DNA from: Coptis chinensis
Lineage: Eukaryota; Streptophyta; Magnoliopsida; Ranunculales; Ranunculaceae
NCBI GenBank assembly: GCA_015680905.1
Contig: CM027380.1
Coordinates: 54,267,001 to 54,331,000 of the forward strand
Reading direction: 5' to 3'
Length of the DNA: 64,000 nt
The position numbers and the translations under genes are program-made. Shown one piece after another: positions 43,719 to 56,549 of this stretch. The notes under the pieces were generated by a model, which made no database searches, had not been told where the DNA came from, and was given only the letters and a program-made list of their open reading frames with translations. The first letter of the stretch is position 1, and each line of letters begins with the position of its first letter.

Positions 43719-46700
43719 AACCACCCTTAAACAAAGCATTTTGCTTGTCCCTCGCTAAAATATGAGAAATTAGAATAAGTGACCAAAAATGGAGTTCTAA
43801 CTACTCTCGTTTCTCATTGAATGCGCATTGATTGACCATATGCAACAAGGCCTTAAACCACTAGGAATTCCCTAGTGGATCTAGTTATAGCCCTGCGTGA
43901 GAGTTTTCCAAATGAAGGTACTCACAAACTTCATCTATACTACAACGACTAAGAAAATAAAACTATTGTTTCCTTATTCATGCCTCAACTATCTATACAT
44001 CTCTCTAGCAATTACATAAGAATAACCAACCAAAACCCTAAGTTAATATATTCATAATAATCAATCATCTACAATACACATATATACAATGAGTAGTACT
44101 ATCAAATGTTTAATAGGGGTTGTTTCCGAGAACTCGGAATAGCGTCCCTTAAGTAGGTTCTCACAATAATAGTCAAGAAACAACACTCGATTTTTCACTC
44201 AAGTTTCGTTACTCGATTAAGGCGAGTGGGCACACTTTACCTTACAATCTCCATGACAACAAGGGAAGCGGGGTCAATCAAACACATCCGCCAATTTACT
44301 ATCACACTAACCTATTCCTAATTGAGCTAGAGGTCTTTATTAGGTGTTGCGGGATTAGGAGATGGTTTAAGAAGGAAGGAAATGGATATTCAAAGGACAA
44401 GTCCCGAGATAATAGTGGTCTTCAGATTATGTAACTTAGAGAAAACCTTGTTATTTTCTTTGTTTCCTACACTTTGTTTCCATCCTAGTCATTTTTTTTC
44501 TTTTCTTTTGGCTTTTTGACTTCTTTTTATTCTATTTTGGAGTTTTATTTTATTTCTATTTTTTTCTTTTCTTTGGATGGAAACTTCTTTTCTTTATTTT
44601 CCTGAAGCAAGTAACAATTTTGTTTATTAATGTTTTTCTTCTTCTTCTTCACTCATTCTATTCCTCGACTTATTCTAAATTGGGTAGGTTGATTTATTCT
44701 TTTTTTTTTATTTTGTTTTGTTTTGTAACAGTGGTAAAGGAATTGTGGTGTCACGGAAGGCTAAAGAAAAGGCTTCGAGTGGTGACTAGCGGAAAATAAT
44801 TCATAGGTTTGAATTTCTGGCTATATCGATCCAAAGAGCGGCCTAAATTCTCACTTAGGATATGGTTTAGTGATCAAGCAAGTGGACGTGTGATTTTCTA
44901 TCCGGATTTTACTTCTCCCTTGTGTCATTTCTCAAATGTTTCGCATTTCATATAAGGCTTTAGGCTATATTCTCACAGGATTTGTAGAATAAGTATTCTA
45001 GCCTAGATTTCAAAAAACTTTACCGCTAACAATCATAGATACTCATGTAATATATTTATAGATAAATGCAAAGATTATTACCTACGATTAACCTAAGTTT
45101 CTAGCAATTATTCCGATGCAACAACTATGTGAGACTTCTAGATTGTTAAGAGCATGGAGAAAGAAAACAATACCAATATTCCTAAGTGTATAGCATAAAC
45201 TTATTTATTTATATTTTAAATTTTGAAATTTTAACTAGAAAACAAATGCATATTATATATATCTATATCCTAACAGATGTCTTAATTACACGTGATTCTA
45301 TGCCCCCAAACAAGAAGCATGCTTTGTCCTCAAAGCATTGTAAAATAAAGAGGGTAGGAAAAATACCATTGAAGCGTGAAATTGAGAAACATCTATAAAA
45401 CAATGTTAGAGCGCATACTAATATAGGAAATAAAACGACGCGAATCCTATAAGAGTTCCACCCATTATGGGGTTAACTTAATTAAATTGCTTGGGACATA
45501 AGCAGACACTAACAGAAACTAAAACTTACCTCCACTCCCGTTGTTATTCGTCATCTTCGTCATCATCTACTTCTATAAAGAAGTGAGGTTCCTTCGCGTC
45601 CTGCCATGCTATGATAATTTTTGCGGGCTTCACGCCATTTATCATCTATGGTTGCTAACCTATTAAGTGCCACTTTGGTCCGATGGGGTGTAGGGTGCAA
45701 CCTGGTGAGGTTGTATCCGCCACCCATGCCAAGTCATTGCTGCGGAAAGATCGGATAATACTATTGGTGGGTCGTGACCGTCTACCTTAATCCAATCCGT
45801 GAAACGTGTACAAAAAACAGGAAAGAAACATAGCATAATATTGGAATTAAAACAGGCATAAGAAGGTACTTATGCCTCATGGTATAGGCTCGTGCTAAAC
45901 TAGACATCAAAGTCTGGGAAGGTCATAGAACCCGGCGTCCATTGGCTAAAGCAAGGAAAATTTGCAAGTGGCGCCATTCCGTAAGAAAACGCCATTCCCC
46001 TAAAATGTTTAGCATAATCCAAAACATAACGGTTCCTATGTTCATGGACGGGGCTACCAAAGTATAACGTTATAGTCCCCTTGGTCCTCAATACGGAAAA
46101 TGCCCGCCCCATAAGCCTCGTGCAAAGACTCATAGGTGTAGACATGCATATTATCGATCTAATAGCACCATGGGTCTTGTATCTCAGCCGGGCATAGCAA
46201 GTCCAAGAACAAAGGCTAGTAAGAACCCGGTAATCTTCATTGGTTCATCGTTAATGTTGATGGAGAACACTTGTTCTCCATCCGGTCTCTCAAAGAAAAT
46301 GCAGTTATTATAAAAATAAGATGCAAGTCTTTGTCGAATAAAGTTCACCGGTCTTTACCATAAGAGGTTCCAGCCAACATATGTGATCACCTCGACAAAA
46401 CCAAGCACCGTAAGTAGTGCTTTGGAACAAATCTTGAAAGATCGTTCCGGTATCAATATTGGAGATGTCATCTCAAAATTACGCTTTGGAATAGCTGCGA
46501 ATGATTCGGATACTACATCACTAAAAAACCGGAAAATTTCTAGTCCGTATTCAGTGGCGTGGCGCAGCTTCAACTTAGTTTTATATTTTGGAATTATTTT
46601 TGAATTTTGAATTCCAGAACTTAGCGCTGGTCGCGACTAGAGGCAGGCGCTCGACCAAATTTTTCGACGACAATTTTAGGGCTATGGCTCGCCAACTAAA

Positions 46701-47118
46701 GGCTGGGGCCTCCGAAGGTGCAATTGCGCGTAAAATGAAGTCGAAAACGGGAATCGCGGGTTTGAAGGGTGAGTGATGGAGTTTAGGTGTAGTGTGAGTT
46801 GTGAGGATAGATTGTATCAAGTTTATATAGGCTTAAAGTTGCTAGAATGGATCAGAAAGTTGCCAAAACTAATTTCGGCAGTTTCCGGAAATCCTAAAAT
46901 CTCCAAACTCGAAAACGGAAACAACTCATATCCTGGATTCTAATTCAAACCCAGTATCTCTTATTTGGATTTTATGAGTGAATGTACCTATTTAATCTAG
47001 ATTTCATCCTACAATGATTCTCAATCACAGATATGCCTAAACTACCATATTTTCACCTTACTCCGCAGTAAATTCTAACACTAGGGTTTTTTATTAAGAA
47101 TACAGCTTGAAATAATCA
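43719..47118 (-). mobile_element. degenerate LTR sequence of a second minus-strand retroelement
   Basis: Starting at 47118 the minus strand reads TGATTATTTCAAGC just after a G-rich polypurine tract, the normal start of an LTR. A TATA-like CTATATAAAC lies about 290 bp on (46821-46830). Several broken open frames (such as 46573-46355 and 46145-45900, with HRNRYVLDYAKHFRGMAF) occur further on, but I recognise no domain. The far end is unclear because it runs into the truncated LTR at 43718. Confidence 0.5.
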
Positions 47119-47140
47119 AACCACCCCCAAACAAGTTTGG
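47119..47140 (-). other. polypurine tract on the minus strand
   Basis: Minus strand CAAACTTGTTTGGGGGTGGTT directly precedes the TGATTATT LTR start. A GTTTGGGGGTGGTTTGAT arrangement is characteristic of Athila and related plant Ty3/gypsy elements. Confidence 0.7.
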
Positions 47141-47339
47141 AAGGTGTGGTCAATATGAAATAAGCACACAATATGAAAATAAACCCTTGTATTAAAATTT
47201 CATTCGGAGTATTACTACAAAATTCAAATTACTGAAATAAAAGTTACATTACAATAAAGACAACAAAAGTAAATAACACAACAACTACTAAACATAAATA
47301 ACTACCACTATCACTCCTCATCCTCTCTAAACACCCGCC

Positions 47340-48620
47340 ATTGGGTGGCGAGGGCCTGAACTTTCAGTGGTGGCTCACGGGCTCGGAAGGTCAAAGATGA
47401 TCGCCCTCTCCGTCGACGACGCTCATGCCTAGCAGCTGTGTCCTCAGAGGCAGAGTCTGTATGAGGTGGGAATCGTGCTAGCATCTCTACTCTAAACCCG
47501 ACTGGGCTTCCATCTCAGCCCTGCTCGCTGCTCCCATCTCTCATCCTCCTCGGGTGCGGATCTCGAAGTTGTGGTGAATGGTGGCCTGTCGAGTCCGGAG
47601 GTCTGCAGAGTAGAGTGTTGAGTGAACGATGCCCCTATGTAGCATAGTCATGCGCCAAAGATCAGACCAACACCTCCGGGAAGGCATCCGATCAAAGCGG
47701 GTGCCATCCTCCTCATCCTCCTCCGACTCATCCTCATCTACCCTCCGCTCCTCCTCTCTCCGCTTTTCCCCTATCCTCGGGCAATTTCCGGACTTGTTGG
47801 ACACTCCTATAGATACGCGGGTTCTAAAGTGCAGGGTAATGTAAAATCCTCCTCGAGCCGGGAGTTGCCTTCATCTTCAACATGATCTTAGTGATAAGCA
47901 CGGGAAGAGGTGCCAACGACCGTCCGAACCTCCCGATCATGTTCGGCAAAAACTCCGGGGATACGTAAATCGTACTTCCGCTCCCCGAGTATCCATAGGG
48001 CGATGGAGCAGGTCGGACCGATGTCGGTGACCTTGTCCTTGCCTAGGACATTCCGACCAATCCATTTGGTCAGCCGGTTGGTGGTCCTCGAAGTTTTGGC
48101 GCACACAATGGGAGTTTGGATTGTAGCTCCCATTGATGACGATAACGCCCATCAACGGCTCAACCCCGTCAAACCGGGGATCCGTAAAACGGCATCAGAT
48201 TGATTCTAGGCGAATGCCAAGAATCGACCAACAACGGAGTCAACTCCCTCCTCTTCTTCTTCAAAACAAAAATCCGACTCCTCCAACTCCGGGTGTTATA
48301 GAACCGTCGACCAAGTCTTCATGGTAGAAGTCTTCGGTCGAAAGTACCGTAGACTATTCCGATCTCTACTAGCCATTTCGCCACCGTCAGAAAACGGCCA
48401 AATGGTCGGCGTGAAAATCTGCTCCGGTATAATCTGGCCGTTGAGCCATTTAGAGTTTGATTACGGTTTGGGGTTTGTAGAGGGTGTGGTAGTGGTGGTT
48501 TTACTTGACCTAATTTTGAAGAACAGTGGAGGTGGTGGAGTGGTGGCGGCAGCACCAATTGGTTTGATTTTTTCGTGGTTTTCGAGTTTTAAATTGGTGG
48601 AGTTTGTTTTGATTGGTGTT
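47340..48620 (-). pseudogene. unidentified degenerate ORF upstream of the polypurine tract
   Basis: Broken minus-strand frames with readable pieces: TNRLTKWIGRNVLGKDKVTDIG and SIALWILGERKYDLRIPGVF near 48130-47960, and an acidic run (VDEDESEEDEEDG) near 47750-47700 followed by arginine-rich stretches. It sits between the protease-like segment and the LTR, where Athila-type elements carry an additional ORF of uncertain function. I do not recognise its family and make no functional claim. Confidence 0.4.
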
Positions 48621-50290
48621 TGCAACAAAAATGGGGTTTGGATTTGCTTTTTTGGCGTGGGTTTTTAGTTTCTTTTTTTTTTTGCTTTTCTAGGTTTGGA
48701 GGTTGTTAATGGCGATTGGAAGATGAAGAAACGCGATGAACTCATGTAGCTGAAAAGGTAAGATTGGCGCTTCTCCATGGGTGGTGGTGAAGTTGGGCCC
48801 AAGCCCAAAATCAAAATTTTCGATTTTTTCGATTTTTTCGCGAATTTCAAATCAAAATTCCCGCCGTTACCGGTCCGATATTTTATAAATGAGATATGGA
48901 AATGATCGGGGAGAGAATTTCCTATCCAATGATCCATAAAACACTCTATTCCGACTTCGGATGACATACGTGATAGTGGAAAACGCCCGAAGTGTGTGCA
49001 TGGCGTAAGTTATCGAACGAATGAACTCTAAATTAATAGATCATGTCAATCCGAATCGTAATACAATAAAAACGCCTAAGCAACTCTAGTGGGACATAAA
49101 ACATTTTGAAATGCGGAACACACGAACACCCCCCAAACAAATTTTTACAAGACTTTTAGAAAATTTGTTTTTAGCGATAAGGTCTTTTAAAGTCGATTCG
49201 AGACTTCCTAGATTACTATGTTTATTTTTTTTTTTTATTTTTTTTATTTTAGTTTTAGGCGGAAAAACAATAAGCAATAAAGACATAATTCACACCATAG
49301 AGAAACATGACTAAAAAATCAGAAAACATGCAAGAGTGGAAAACGTGAACTATGTGAACCGTGGACTTAGGATCCGTACTTACGTACCACACACTCCATC
49401 GGGAGGGCCGGTTACCTTAATGGTGCACTCACCAATATATTGGAATGAAAGGAAATGCACCAACACAGAAATTTGAGTCGTTTATAGTCAGATACTCAAG
49501 ACTTTATCTAAAACATATGTATGAACATGCAGTTGATCATATATCAACAACCGAAATAGTTGTGGATCATTTCATAAATAAATATCAGAGGAAACATATC
49601 CAAACACAATGAAACACCAAGATTTCCTACGACACAGCCTAGTGGAATCCAAACAAAGTTGGGTAATCTTATTGTGTAACCTATCATGCACCTTCTTTTT
49701 CATTTTTGAATGAGTGGGTGTTCTAGTAAATAAGTGTGGAAAAATGAATGGTTGTGGAGAATATGGTAGATATGGATAAGTTTTAGAAAGACAGCTTGTA
49801 CACAATGAGGATGTGGTTTTAGCATCGAACTCATTCATTGTGTGTGTAGGGACTGTCTGGTCACGAAAATGAAGGTGTCACAAAGTTTGTCCTTCCCAAG
49901 TATCGTTTTTGCTAGGAGGATTTAAAAATTATAGAGCACGTGAAGAAACAACGAGGATCGAGTGCAAACTCGGGTTCCTTTGAAAGGGTGGAAGGAGGGG
50001 AATCGAGGTGGATGTTGTGCTAGTTAGTTCTTGATAGGGTGAATTGTCACCTACTCGAAGAAACTCATCAAATTCCTCATCTAGATTGGTCATATCCACA
50101 TTACTATGGTAGTCCTCTACATCTTTGAGAAAGTCATCTATCCCGGTCCTCATCAATAACATGTGTATCGACTCAGTGTAGGAATGAAAATGTTGAGTCC
50201 GACTTTCCAAAGGGAAAGAATTTTGGGCATATGACTATCGAGGGAACGTGTTGTTGAAATAATATCGAGCAAAGCTCTCGATCATGCTAA
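48621..50290 (-). other. retroelement interior without recognised domains
   Basis: No reverse transcriptase, RNase H or integrase motif was found on either strand, although these would be expected downstream of the protease in an intact element. It is probably deletion scar plus unrelated insertions. Confidence 0.5.
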
Positions 50291-50299
50291 CCTCTCCAT

Positions 50300-50660
50300 C
50301 CATAGACGAATCGGGTAATCGCGTCCTTGTTTTAAAACATTGACTTCAACGGCAAGATGGCCAAAAAGACATGGACATTGAACCATCACGGCAATTAATG
50401 GCGCATTGGCGGTTGCCAAGAAAGGGCGCCTCTAAAATGATCTGGGACAGAGTCGATTAGCTTACTTTCAGATCGAGGACTACAAAATCGGTCGGATAGT
50501 AGAAATCTCGCGACTTTTACAAGCACATTTTCGACTACACCTTTAGGATACTTAATAGGCCGATCGACTAATTTCAACGTCATTTTAGTGGGTTGCATTT
50601 TGTCTAGACCTATTTGTCTATACAAATAAAATGGGAGTAAGTTAACACTAGCCCCCGTGT
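50300..50660 (-). pseudogene. retroelement protease-like segment (Athila/OTA type)
   Basis: The minus strand reads LYRQIGLDKMQPTKMTLKL, then DRPIKYPKGVVENVLVKV, then a broken stretch ending RRPFLATANA near 50420-50395. This order, (LYxxIGL ... PTxMTLxLADRSIxYPxGVxEDVLVKV ... GRPFLAT), is the aspartic-protease part of non-chromovirus plant Ty3/gypsy elements. The expected active-site DxG just upstream is not clearly preserved. Several frame breaks make it untranslatable. Confidence 0.8.
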
Positions 50661-51259
50661 CTAATAACGATGTCGTCAGATAGGAATCTCCTAAGGTGCA
50701 TTATACGATGGGGCGACCGGGGGTCCTTGTACTTAACAATTCCATTATGTTGGATAAGGTTGGGAATTGTTACGTTAAAAAGCGTCTTTTGGTATATTTG
50801 TCTTTCGCCTAGTAGTACACAATTCCTTAAGAAACTTAGCATGATGTGGTAGCTTTTAATAGCTCTCGAGGAAGGGAAGGTTTATAGTTAGATTCTTTAA
50901 AACATCCCTAATCTCCTCATAATTTGTATCCTTAGTTAACATGGCTAATTTTGTGGAAACGGTGGTTTTCGGCTCTATATTTAGCAATGGTATCTCCCCG
51001 GATGTTAATCGCGAGTTTTGTTTCTTTGGTTGTGTTCAGAACCGGTACTTCTACGCTGGTAGGCTCTTCGGTTTCTATTTCAAGTATCTAGTAATATAGC
51101 AGGTGTAGGTATTATCTTGGTGGGGGTAACTATAGGCATAGTTACTTTGTTATCAACCACTCGCCGTAATCCAGAGTGGTGATGGCATTTATCTCACCTA
51201 CATTTTCAAATTCATTACTAGTATTATCCGTTACCTCAAAGGTCGTGTTTGTTGTTTTA

Positions 51260-52627
51260 GGATTAGGTATTGCGTTCGAAACACACCTTTGGTTTGGGCT
51301 TTATCTTGAGCCAACTGTTGGGTTAAATTAGTTACGGATTGTAGAAGCCGTTGGTTGGATTGAGCCATGGTTTGAAAAAGTTTTGGCTCACTTGTATAAA
51401 GGTGTCAAGACGATCCGGTTGTGTGTGGGTGTAGTAGTCACGGGTGGTGTTACCGAACTATTTCCCGTGAATTATTTATGGTGGATTTTGATAGTTATTA
51501 TTTACCGAACGATACCTCTATTAGCATTATAATTATTATAATTACCTTGACCTTGTGCTTGACCTTGTCGGGGTTGCACTTGGTTGTTATAATTATTAAA
51601 ATTACCACGACCTCGCCCTGTCGTCGTGGAGCTTTGTTTAAAGCTCGCGTGGCCTAACATATTGATGATTGTACCGAGGTGTGACGTTTTGGTTATTTCT
51701 CCAACCGAAATTGGGATTTTTGTCTCCGCGGGCGTTAGGTTCACTATTAATGGAACAAGCCTGTTCATAGGCTATAGGACGATGGGATTAGGGATGCTCG
51801 GGACTCAAAGAAACTACATGGATTTGAATTTACATTCATAACGGGATTGGCTTTTGTTGTACATGAAATGGCATCTACCTTTTTGTGAGGGATTCAATTA
51901 GAGTTTTAAGCTCAGGATCTGATTTAACCTCAAACATACTGGTAGCCTTAACTGTGGAAGAAGAACTAGCGGAACGGGAGTAATCGTCACTACCCCCCCA
52001 ATTATTATTACGCTTAGTTTGGTCCTCAAAAATTTATAAGCCTCCGAGGCTCCTTTGTTTAAGAAACTACCCCCGTTCATTATGTCAAGGACTTCTTTAT
52101 GGTGATGTTGAAGTCCTTTGAAAAGGCACGAACTAACGTGTCTTTCGCTAAGTTATGATGTGGACACTCTATAAGCAGATCGGTGAAACGATTCCAAGCC
52201 TCACGAAAATGTTTCATGAGGATTTTGTCGAAAAGAAATGAATCTTGGAAAGCATCTCATCCGTCTTTAGGGGTGGTAAAAATGTTCCATAAACAATTTG
52301 AACAAGTTTAGCCCACGAGTCCACGCAATTTAAGCTTTGGGCAGTTAACCAAAGACGCCGCTTTATCGGCTAAGGTGAAAGGGAATAATTTTAATTTAAT
52401 TTGTTCAGAACCAACCGTAGGATGGTGGAATGTTGTTAGGACTTGTTCAATCCTACGCGTGTCTTTGGTAAGGTTTTTCATGGTCTAAAACCATGAAAAA
52501 TGGGTAACAAATTAAAAATATTTGGAGGGATTTCAAATCCTCACGGGTTTGCTAGAACGATGCAAGATTTGGGGCTATCGCCAAGGCTTTGTAGAAGTCG
52601 AGAGAGGAGTCTCTCTTTCTTCCCCAT
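51260..52627 (-). pseudogene. retroelement gag-like region (Athila/OTA type)
   Basis: A possible start at 52627 (MGKKERLLSRLLQ) leads into broken frames. Readable parts include WLTAQSLNCVDSWAKLV near 52370-52320, FKGLQHHHKEVLDIMNGGS and FLNKGASEAYKFL near 52130-52030, an N/Q/G-rich stretch GRGNFNNYNNQVQPRQGQ near 51630-51560, and a glutamine-rich tail near 51350. This resembles the gag of plant OTA-lineage Ty3/gypsy elements, where NKxAxEAYxLLE is a recurrent motif. Many frameshifts and stops. Confidence 0.75.
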
Positions 52628-52869
52628 TATATCGGTGGTGTGTGTGGAATAGTAGCTAGAGGTGTAGTGTGTGGTATACTAGATAGACTTGATTGTTGAT
52701 GTTGTTGTGTATTTACGTTCGTGTTTTTGTACGCACTGGACCTTTAATCTCATGCAAGACTAAGTCGAGCTTAACTACACATGCAACACTCCAACCAATT
52801 CGATATACTAGTATAAACCTCTAACAGAGACGCGAGGTGTGGAAGAAAGGAATACCGATTCGTCCTTGC

Positions 52870-54742
52870 TTCGCTTTTATGAATAGCGTCTTGTTTACGC
52901 GTGTTCGGTGTATATAAGAGATTAGAACACGAAAAACTTGACAACTCGAAGTTGAAACAAGCTGTGGAAATCCTCAGATTTTCGAGAGAAGGGGCGCTGG
53001 GCTTCTATCTTGGCGCTGGGCTATCAAGGCAAAGTCGAAGCTCGCGAAGAATGGGCGGGTCGGGTCTCTTTGAAGCGAAGCTTCAAGGCAAAGTCGAGCT
53101 CGAAAGAAGATGGCGGGTCGCGCTCTCTTTGAAGCGGTATAAACGAAGTAAGCGAAGATAAGATGGTCGCTGGCTTCTTTTGAAATGGCCTTCAGTCGGC
53201 GTTTCTCGCGAATTTTTCCAAAAGAAAACGGCAACCCAAAGATGAATCAAACAAGGGTGGGTGGGTGAAATGGGACTTAAAAATAACTAATTATATTATG
53301 AATACAATGCTAAAGTGCAACTAAGATGGTGGCGGCCTTATTTGATAAACGTAAAATGAATAGTCTACCTACGAAATGAACGATGAATTCTCAACGTAAG
53401 TAAACTAAACTATTTGACTGATGCTATATTGTTTATCAAAGATTATTTCTACTCTCAACCAATTGAGGTATAGTGGAGTAGATAGAGTTCGTTCCACTCC
53501 TAGTGCTCTAGCATGGATGTTTTCTAATCTAACTAGTCGTTTTTAAGTCTATGAGAGTTTTACGAAGGGAATTTATACTCACGCAATGCAACTACCCACA
53601 AGATGCAACTAGTCGGTTATCGAATACTAAGGGAATGCTACGTTGATTCTATGATAAGGAGTTAGAGGGGATTGATTCCACCATAACTTCAACTTAATCC
53701 ACTAACGATTTAATCGTCAGTAATCGAATGAATTGAATCGCAGAACAATTGGTTATTCCTAATCCCTAATTATACATGACATTTCTACCAATTCATAACT
53801 AGCATGTGAACAATTAAACCCATTCTCATGGTGAACTAATCATTTCTAGAGTGGAATAGAAAATACGACGATTCTAACGATAATCGAATCAAGCTTTCAT
53901 CAAGGCTTCACAACCCCTCTAATGGAGGTTTAGCCTTGAATCATTCCGCATAATCATTTCCATTTATATTAAAACTAAACATAATATAAAGCATTGAAAT
54001 TTATTTAATTAAACAATAATGAAATCTAATTTAATGACTAAATTGAACTAAGGACATGAATTGAAATTAGATCTAGAATTGGAATTGGCAAAATCGAAAT
54101 TGATAAAGAATACTACTTTATTGATCTAATCAAATGAAGAACAAGATTCAAGGTTTAATCTAATGAAATGAATTAGATATTGAAACTATACTTAATCAAA
54201 ACAATTAAATAAAACTAGATCTAGAAGCTATTTTAATGGCTACTTTCTATTCTAAGCTAACTATTATTTTCTAACCACTGGCTACCATTAATGAAGAGCT
54301 AAGCTTTTTGTTTTATACATTCAGATCCAAAAACGTGCATGGGCTTGGAGCCATGTTTTGGGCCGAGAATCGGCCCAAAACCCAATTCTTTCAAATTCAA
54401 AAAGGCCTCTTCAGCTGCAGTTGACTTCCACAGACTTTTCGTCCACTTCTGCTCCTCTGATTGGGTCAAGGCTTGGACCATTGCAAAGCTCTTTTCCGCC
54501 GGTCGTTTTGACATAAGGTAGGCCTCATTCCAAGGTCTGAGTCCAAAGATATGGCATTCGGAAGTTCCGCTGACTTTTGCTCCTTTATTTCGCTAAAGTG
54601 GCACATTTTTGCACATAATGGACTTTGAAACCTAAAATGCATAAAAACACGTAATCAGTATTAACTCTTACTTATTATTCACATAATTGGTCTAACAGTA
54701 TGATTATTAAGGGGTTAAAACTACAGTTTTGGGCTCTTATCA
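52870..54742 (-). repeat. 5' LTR and leader of the minus-strand retroelement (inner end uncertain)
   Basis: The minus strand starts TGATAAGAGCCCAAAACT at 54742. Its first 123 bp match the fragment at 43597-43718, proving a paired LTR. The rest has no partner, so the inner border and primer-binding site are not resolved. A TATA-like stretch is at about 52908-52920. The outer end forms the junction with the second copy of the segmental duplication. Confidence 0.7.
53026..53136. repeat. GC-rich tandem repeat in the retroelement leader/LTR
   Basis: Two units of about 55 bp (CAAGGCAAAGTCGA...GGCGGGTCG...CTCTTTGAAGCG), at about 53026-53081 and 53084-53136, differ by a few bases. GC-rich against an AT-rich background. 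Confidence 0.8.
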
Positions 54743-55786
54743 GGTAGCGATTGTGGTAGCCAGAGAAACTAGGTAAAACATAGAGACGACGTGATTCTAG
54801 AGGCACTTGAATAAACTATAAACAATAATTGTGACGATATAACAAAGCGTACGTTAAATCGATAATAAATTATTTATGGTGGTTGTGAAATTGGTCTTTG
54901 AGATGGTTCTTGTTGGTTCAAATGAGATATTTGGAATTAGGGATATGATATGCTTGTTCTATTGTAACTTAGGTTGCATTCACAAGGTTTTGCAGAAGGG
55001 TGGGTTAAATTGATTAGTTATGCAGGTGTGACCCACTCTGTGATTTGGCATATACCAGTGTAAGTAAAGAGTAAGTTTATATTTATTATTTGATTATTAG
55101 ATATAGTTGATATAGTACGGTTTGAAGCTAAGGCGCCTTGGTGGAGGAACTAAATGGCTTACTATTAATGAATTGGAAGCTAAAGCGCCTCAGTGGAGGA
55201 ACTACTACCTACCTTAATTAGTGTATATAAGAATGTTGTATTAGTCGTTGGAAGTTAAGGCGCCTCGGGGGAGGAACTAACTGCTTTATGGATTGTGTAT
55301 ATATATGTATAAGTATAATTTGTATTTTTAGGGCTACTCACTGGCATTGTTTATAATGCTGACCCGATTTGCATGTTTGTTTATCTGGTGTGTTCATTAA
55401 ATGAACATAGTTGATAACTCTTGATAGGTTTAGTGTTGAAGAAGGTTGGTTGCTGCTTGTGGTTTGCGTTAGCGTCACATTTTAGGATATGTTTTTGTTT
55501 TCCCTTGAGGTGAAATATATTTTTCAGTTGAGATGTTGTTTTGTATTTTCAATTGTAATTATAATTAAAGAGGGTTGAAAAGAGATTTGTAATTTAATCA
55601 TAGTTGTGAGTTTTTAATAATGAAAATGACTTTTCTTTATTTGAAAATTTTTATTGGTTTTTAATTATCCGCGTATTTAAACTGATTATAGTTTTTTGGG
55701 AGTTGAGAGTGCATCATACTTCGAAAATCGAAGAGTCGGGAACAAATATTGTTTTTTCGAATTCTGTCGAAATTCGGGGTGTGACA
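54743..55786 (+). repeat. right third of the solo LTR, copy 2
   Basis: Matches 28082-29124 and ends at the same GGGGTGTGACA. The left two thirds of the LTR are absent, so the duplication boundary lies within it. Confidence 0.92.
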
Positions 55787-55945
55787 AAAACCGTCGCTAT
55801 TGATAGGCTTTACCGACGGTCATGTCTGTGGGCATACCATTTCCGATGCACAAAAAGCCCACGATCTTGCGACGGTCCAAAACTGTGGGAAAATCCTTTT
55901 TCCCACGGTTTTGGACTGTGGCTAAAAACCTATTTTCTTGTAGTG
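55787..55945. repeat. CACTA right terminus, copy 2
   Basis: Copy of 29125-29280, ending CTTGTAGTG at 55945 then TAT. Orphaned: no left CACTA end lies between 29281 and here. Confidence 0.85.
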
Positions 55946-56254
55946 TATGTATTGTCATTTCATGGATTTTTTTTTTTTAGATCATGGCTAGGGTTCAAGT
56001 TATGTTTTACACTATGCCTGAATTGGCTCAAGCTTTTCTTGACATATGTAATATAATATTATATTTATATATCGAAATCATAATAATCGGTTTCGGTTCG
56101 GGTACCCACGGGTTTTTTACTATTCGGTTCAACGGTTTCAATTCTTTATCGGTTCGGTTTTTAATGACCCATTTTAAATGGGTCTAACTTTTTAAGACCC
56201 AAAACCGAAACATTCGATTTCGATTTCGGTTCGGTTTCGGGTAATCGGGTACCC

Positions 56255-56407
56255 AACAAAACAAAGTCTTTTGATCTATATGCTTAATTGCTAACTTCTT
56301 CCAAACTAGGGGTACCCATTGACACCCCTAGTTTGGAAGAATATGGGTACCCCTAGTTTGGAAAAAGTTAGCAATTAAGCATATAGATCAAAAGACTTTG
56401 TTTTGTT
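56255..56407. repeat. fold-back hairpin, copy 2
   Basis: Copy of 29590-29743 with one base lost in the loop side; both arms are retained. Confidence 0.9.
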
Positions 56408-56523
56408 AAAACGGAGGAATTAGAAACGCCACGAAAGTGTTGAGTAAAAGATATGCTTTCTACTAGGCCCACTCCAATAAGCCTAAACAAAAGAGTCCAC
56501 ACAACCCAAAAAACACTTATAAA
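56406..56523 (+). repeat. stray copy of the MPPB promoter, in duplication copy 2
   Basis: Corresponds to 29742-29858, with the same 12-bp extra segment. The partial promoter duplication therefore predates the segmental duplication. Confidence 0.85.
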
Positions 56524-56549
56524 CACTTCTCATTTGAATTAATCATATT

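Noticed and set aside
47541..48668. Plus-strand open frames (such as a serine-rich one at 47629-47844)
   Set aside because: They are antisense to the more plausible minus-strand retroelement ORF and carry no domain.
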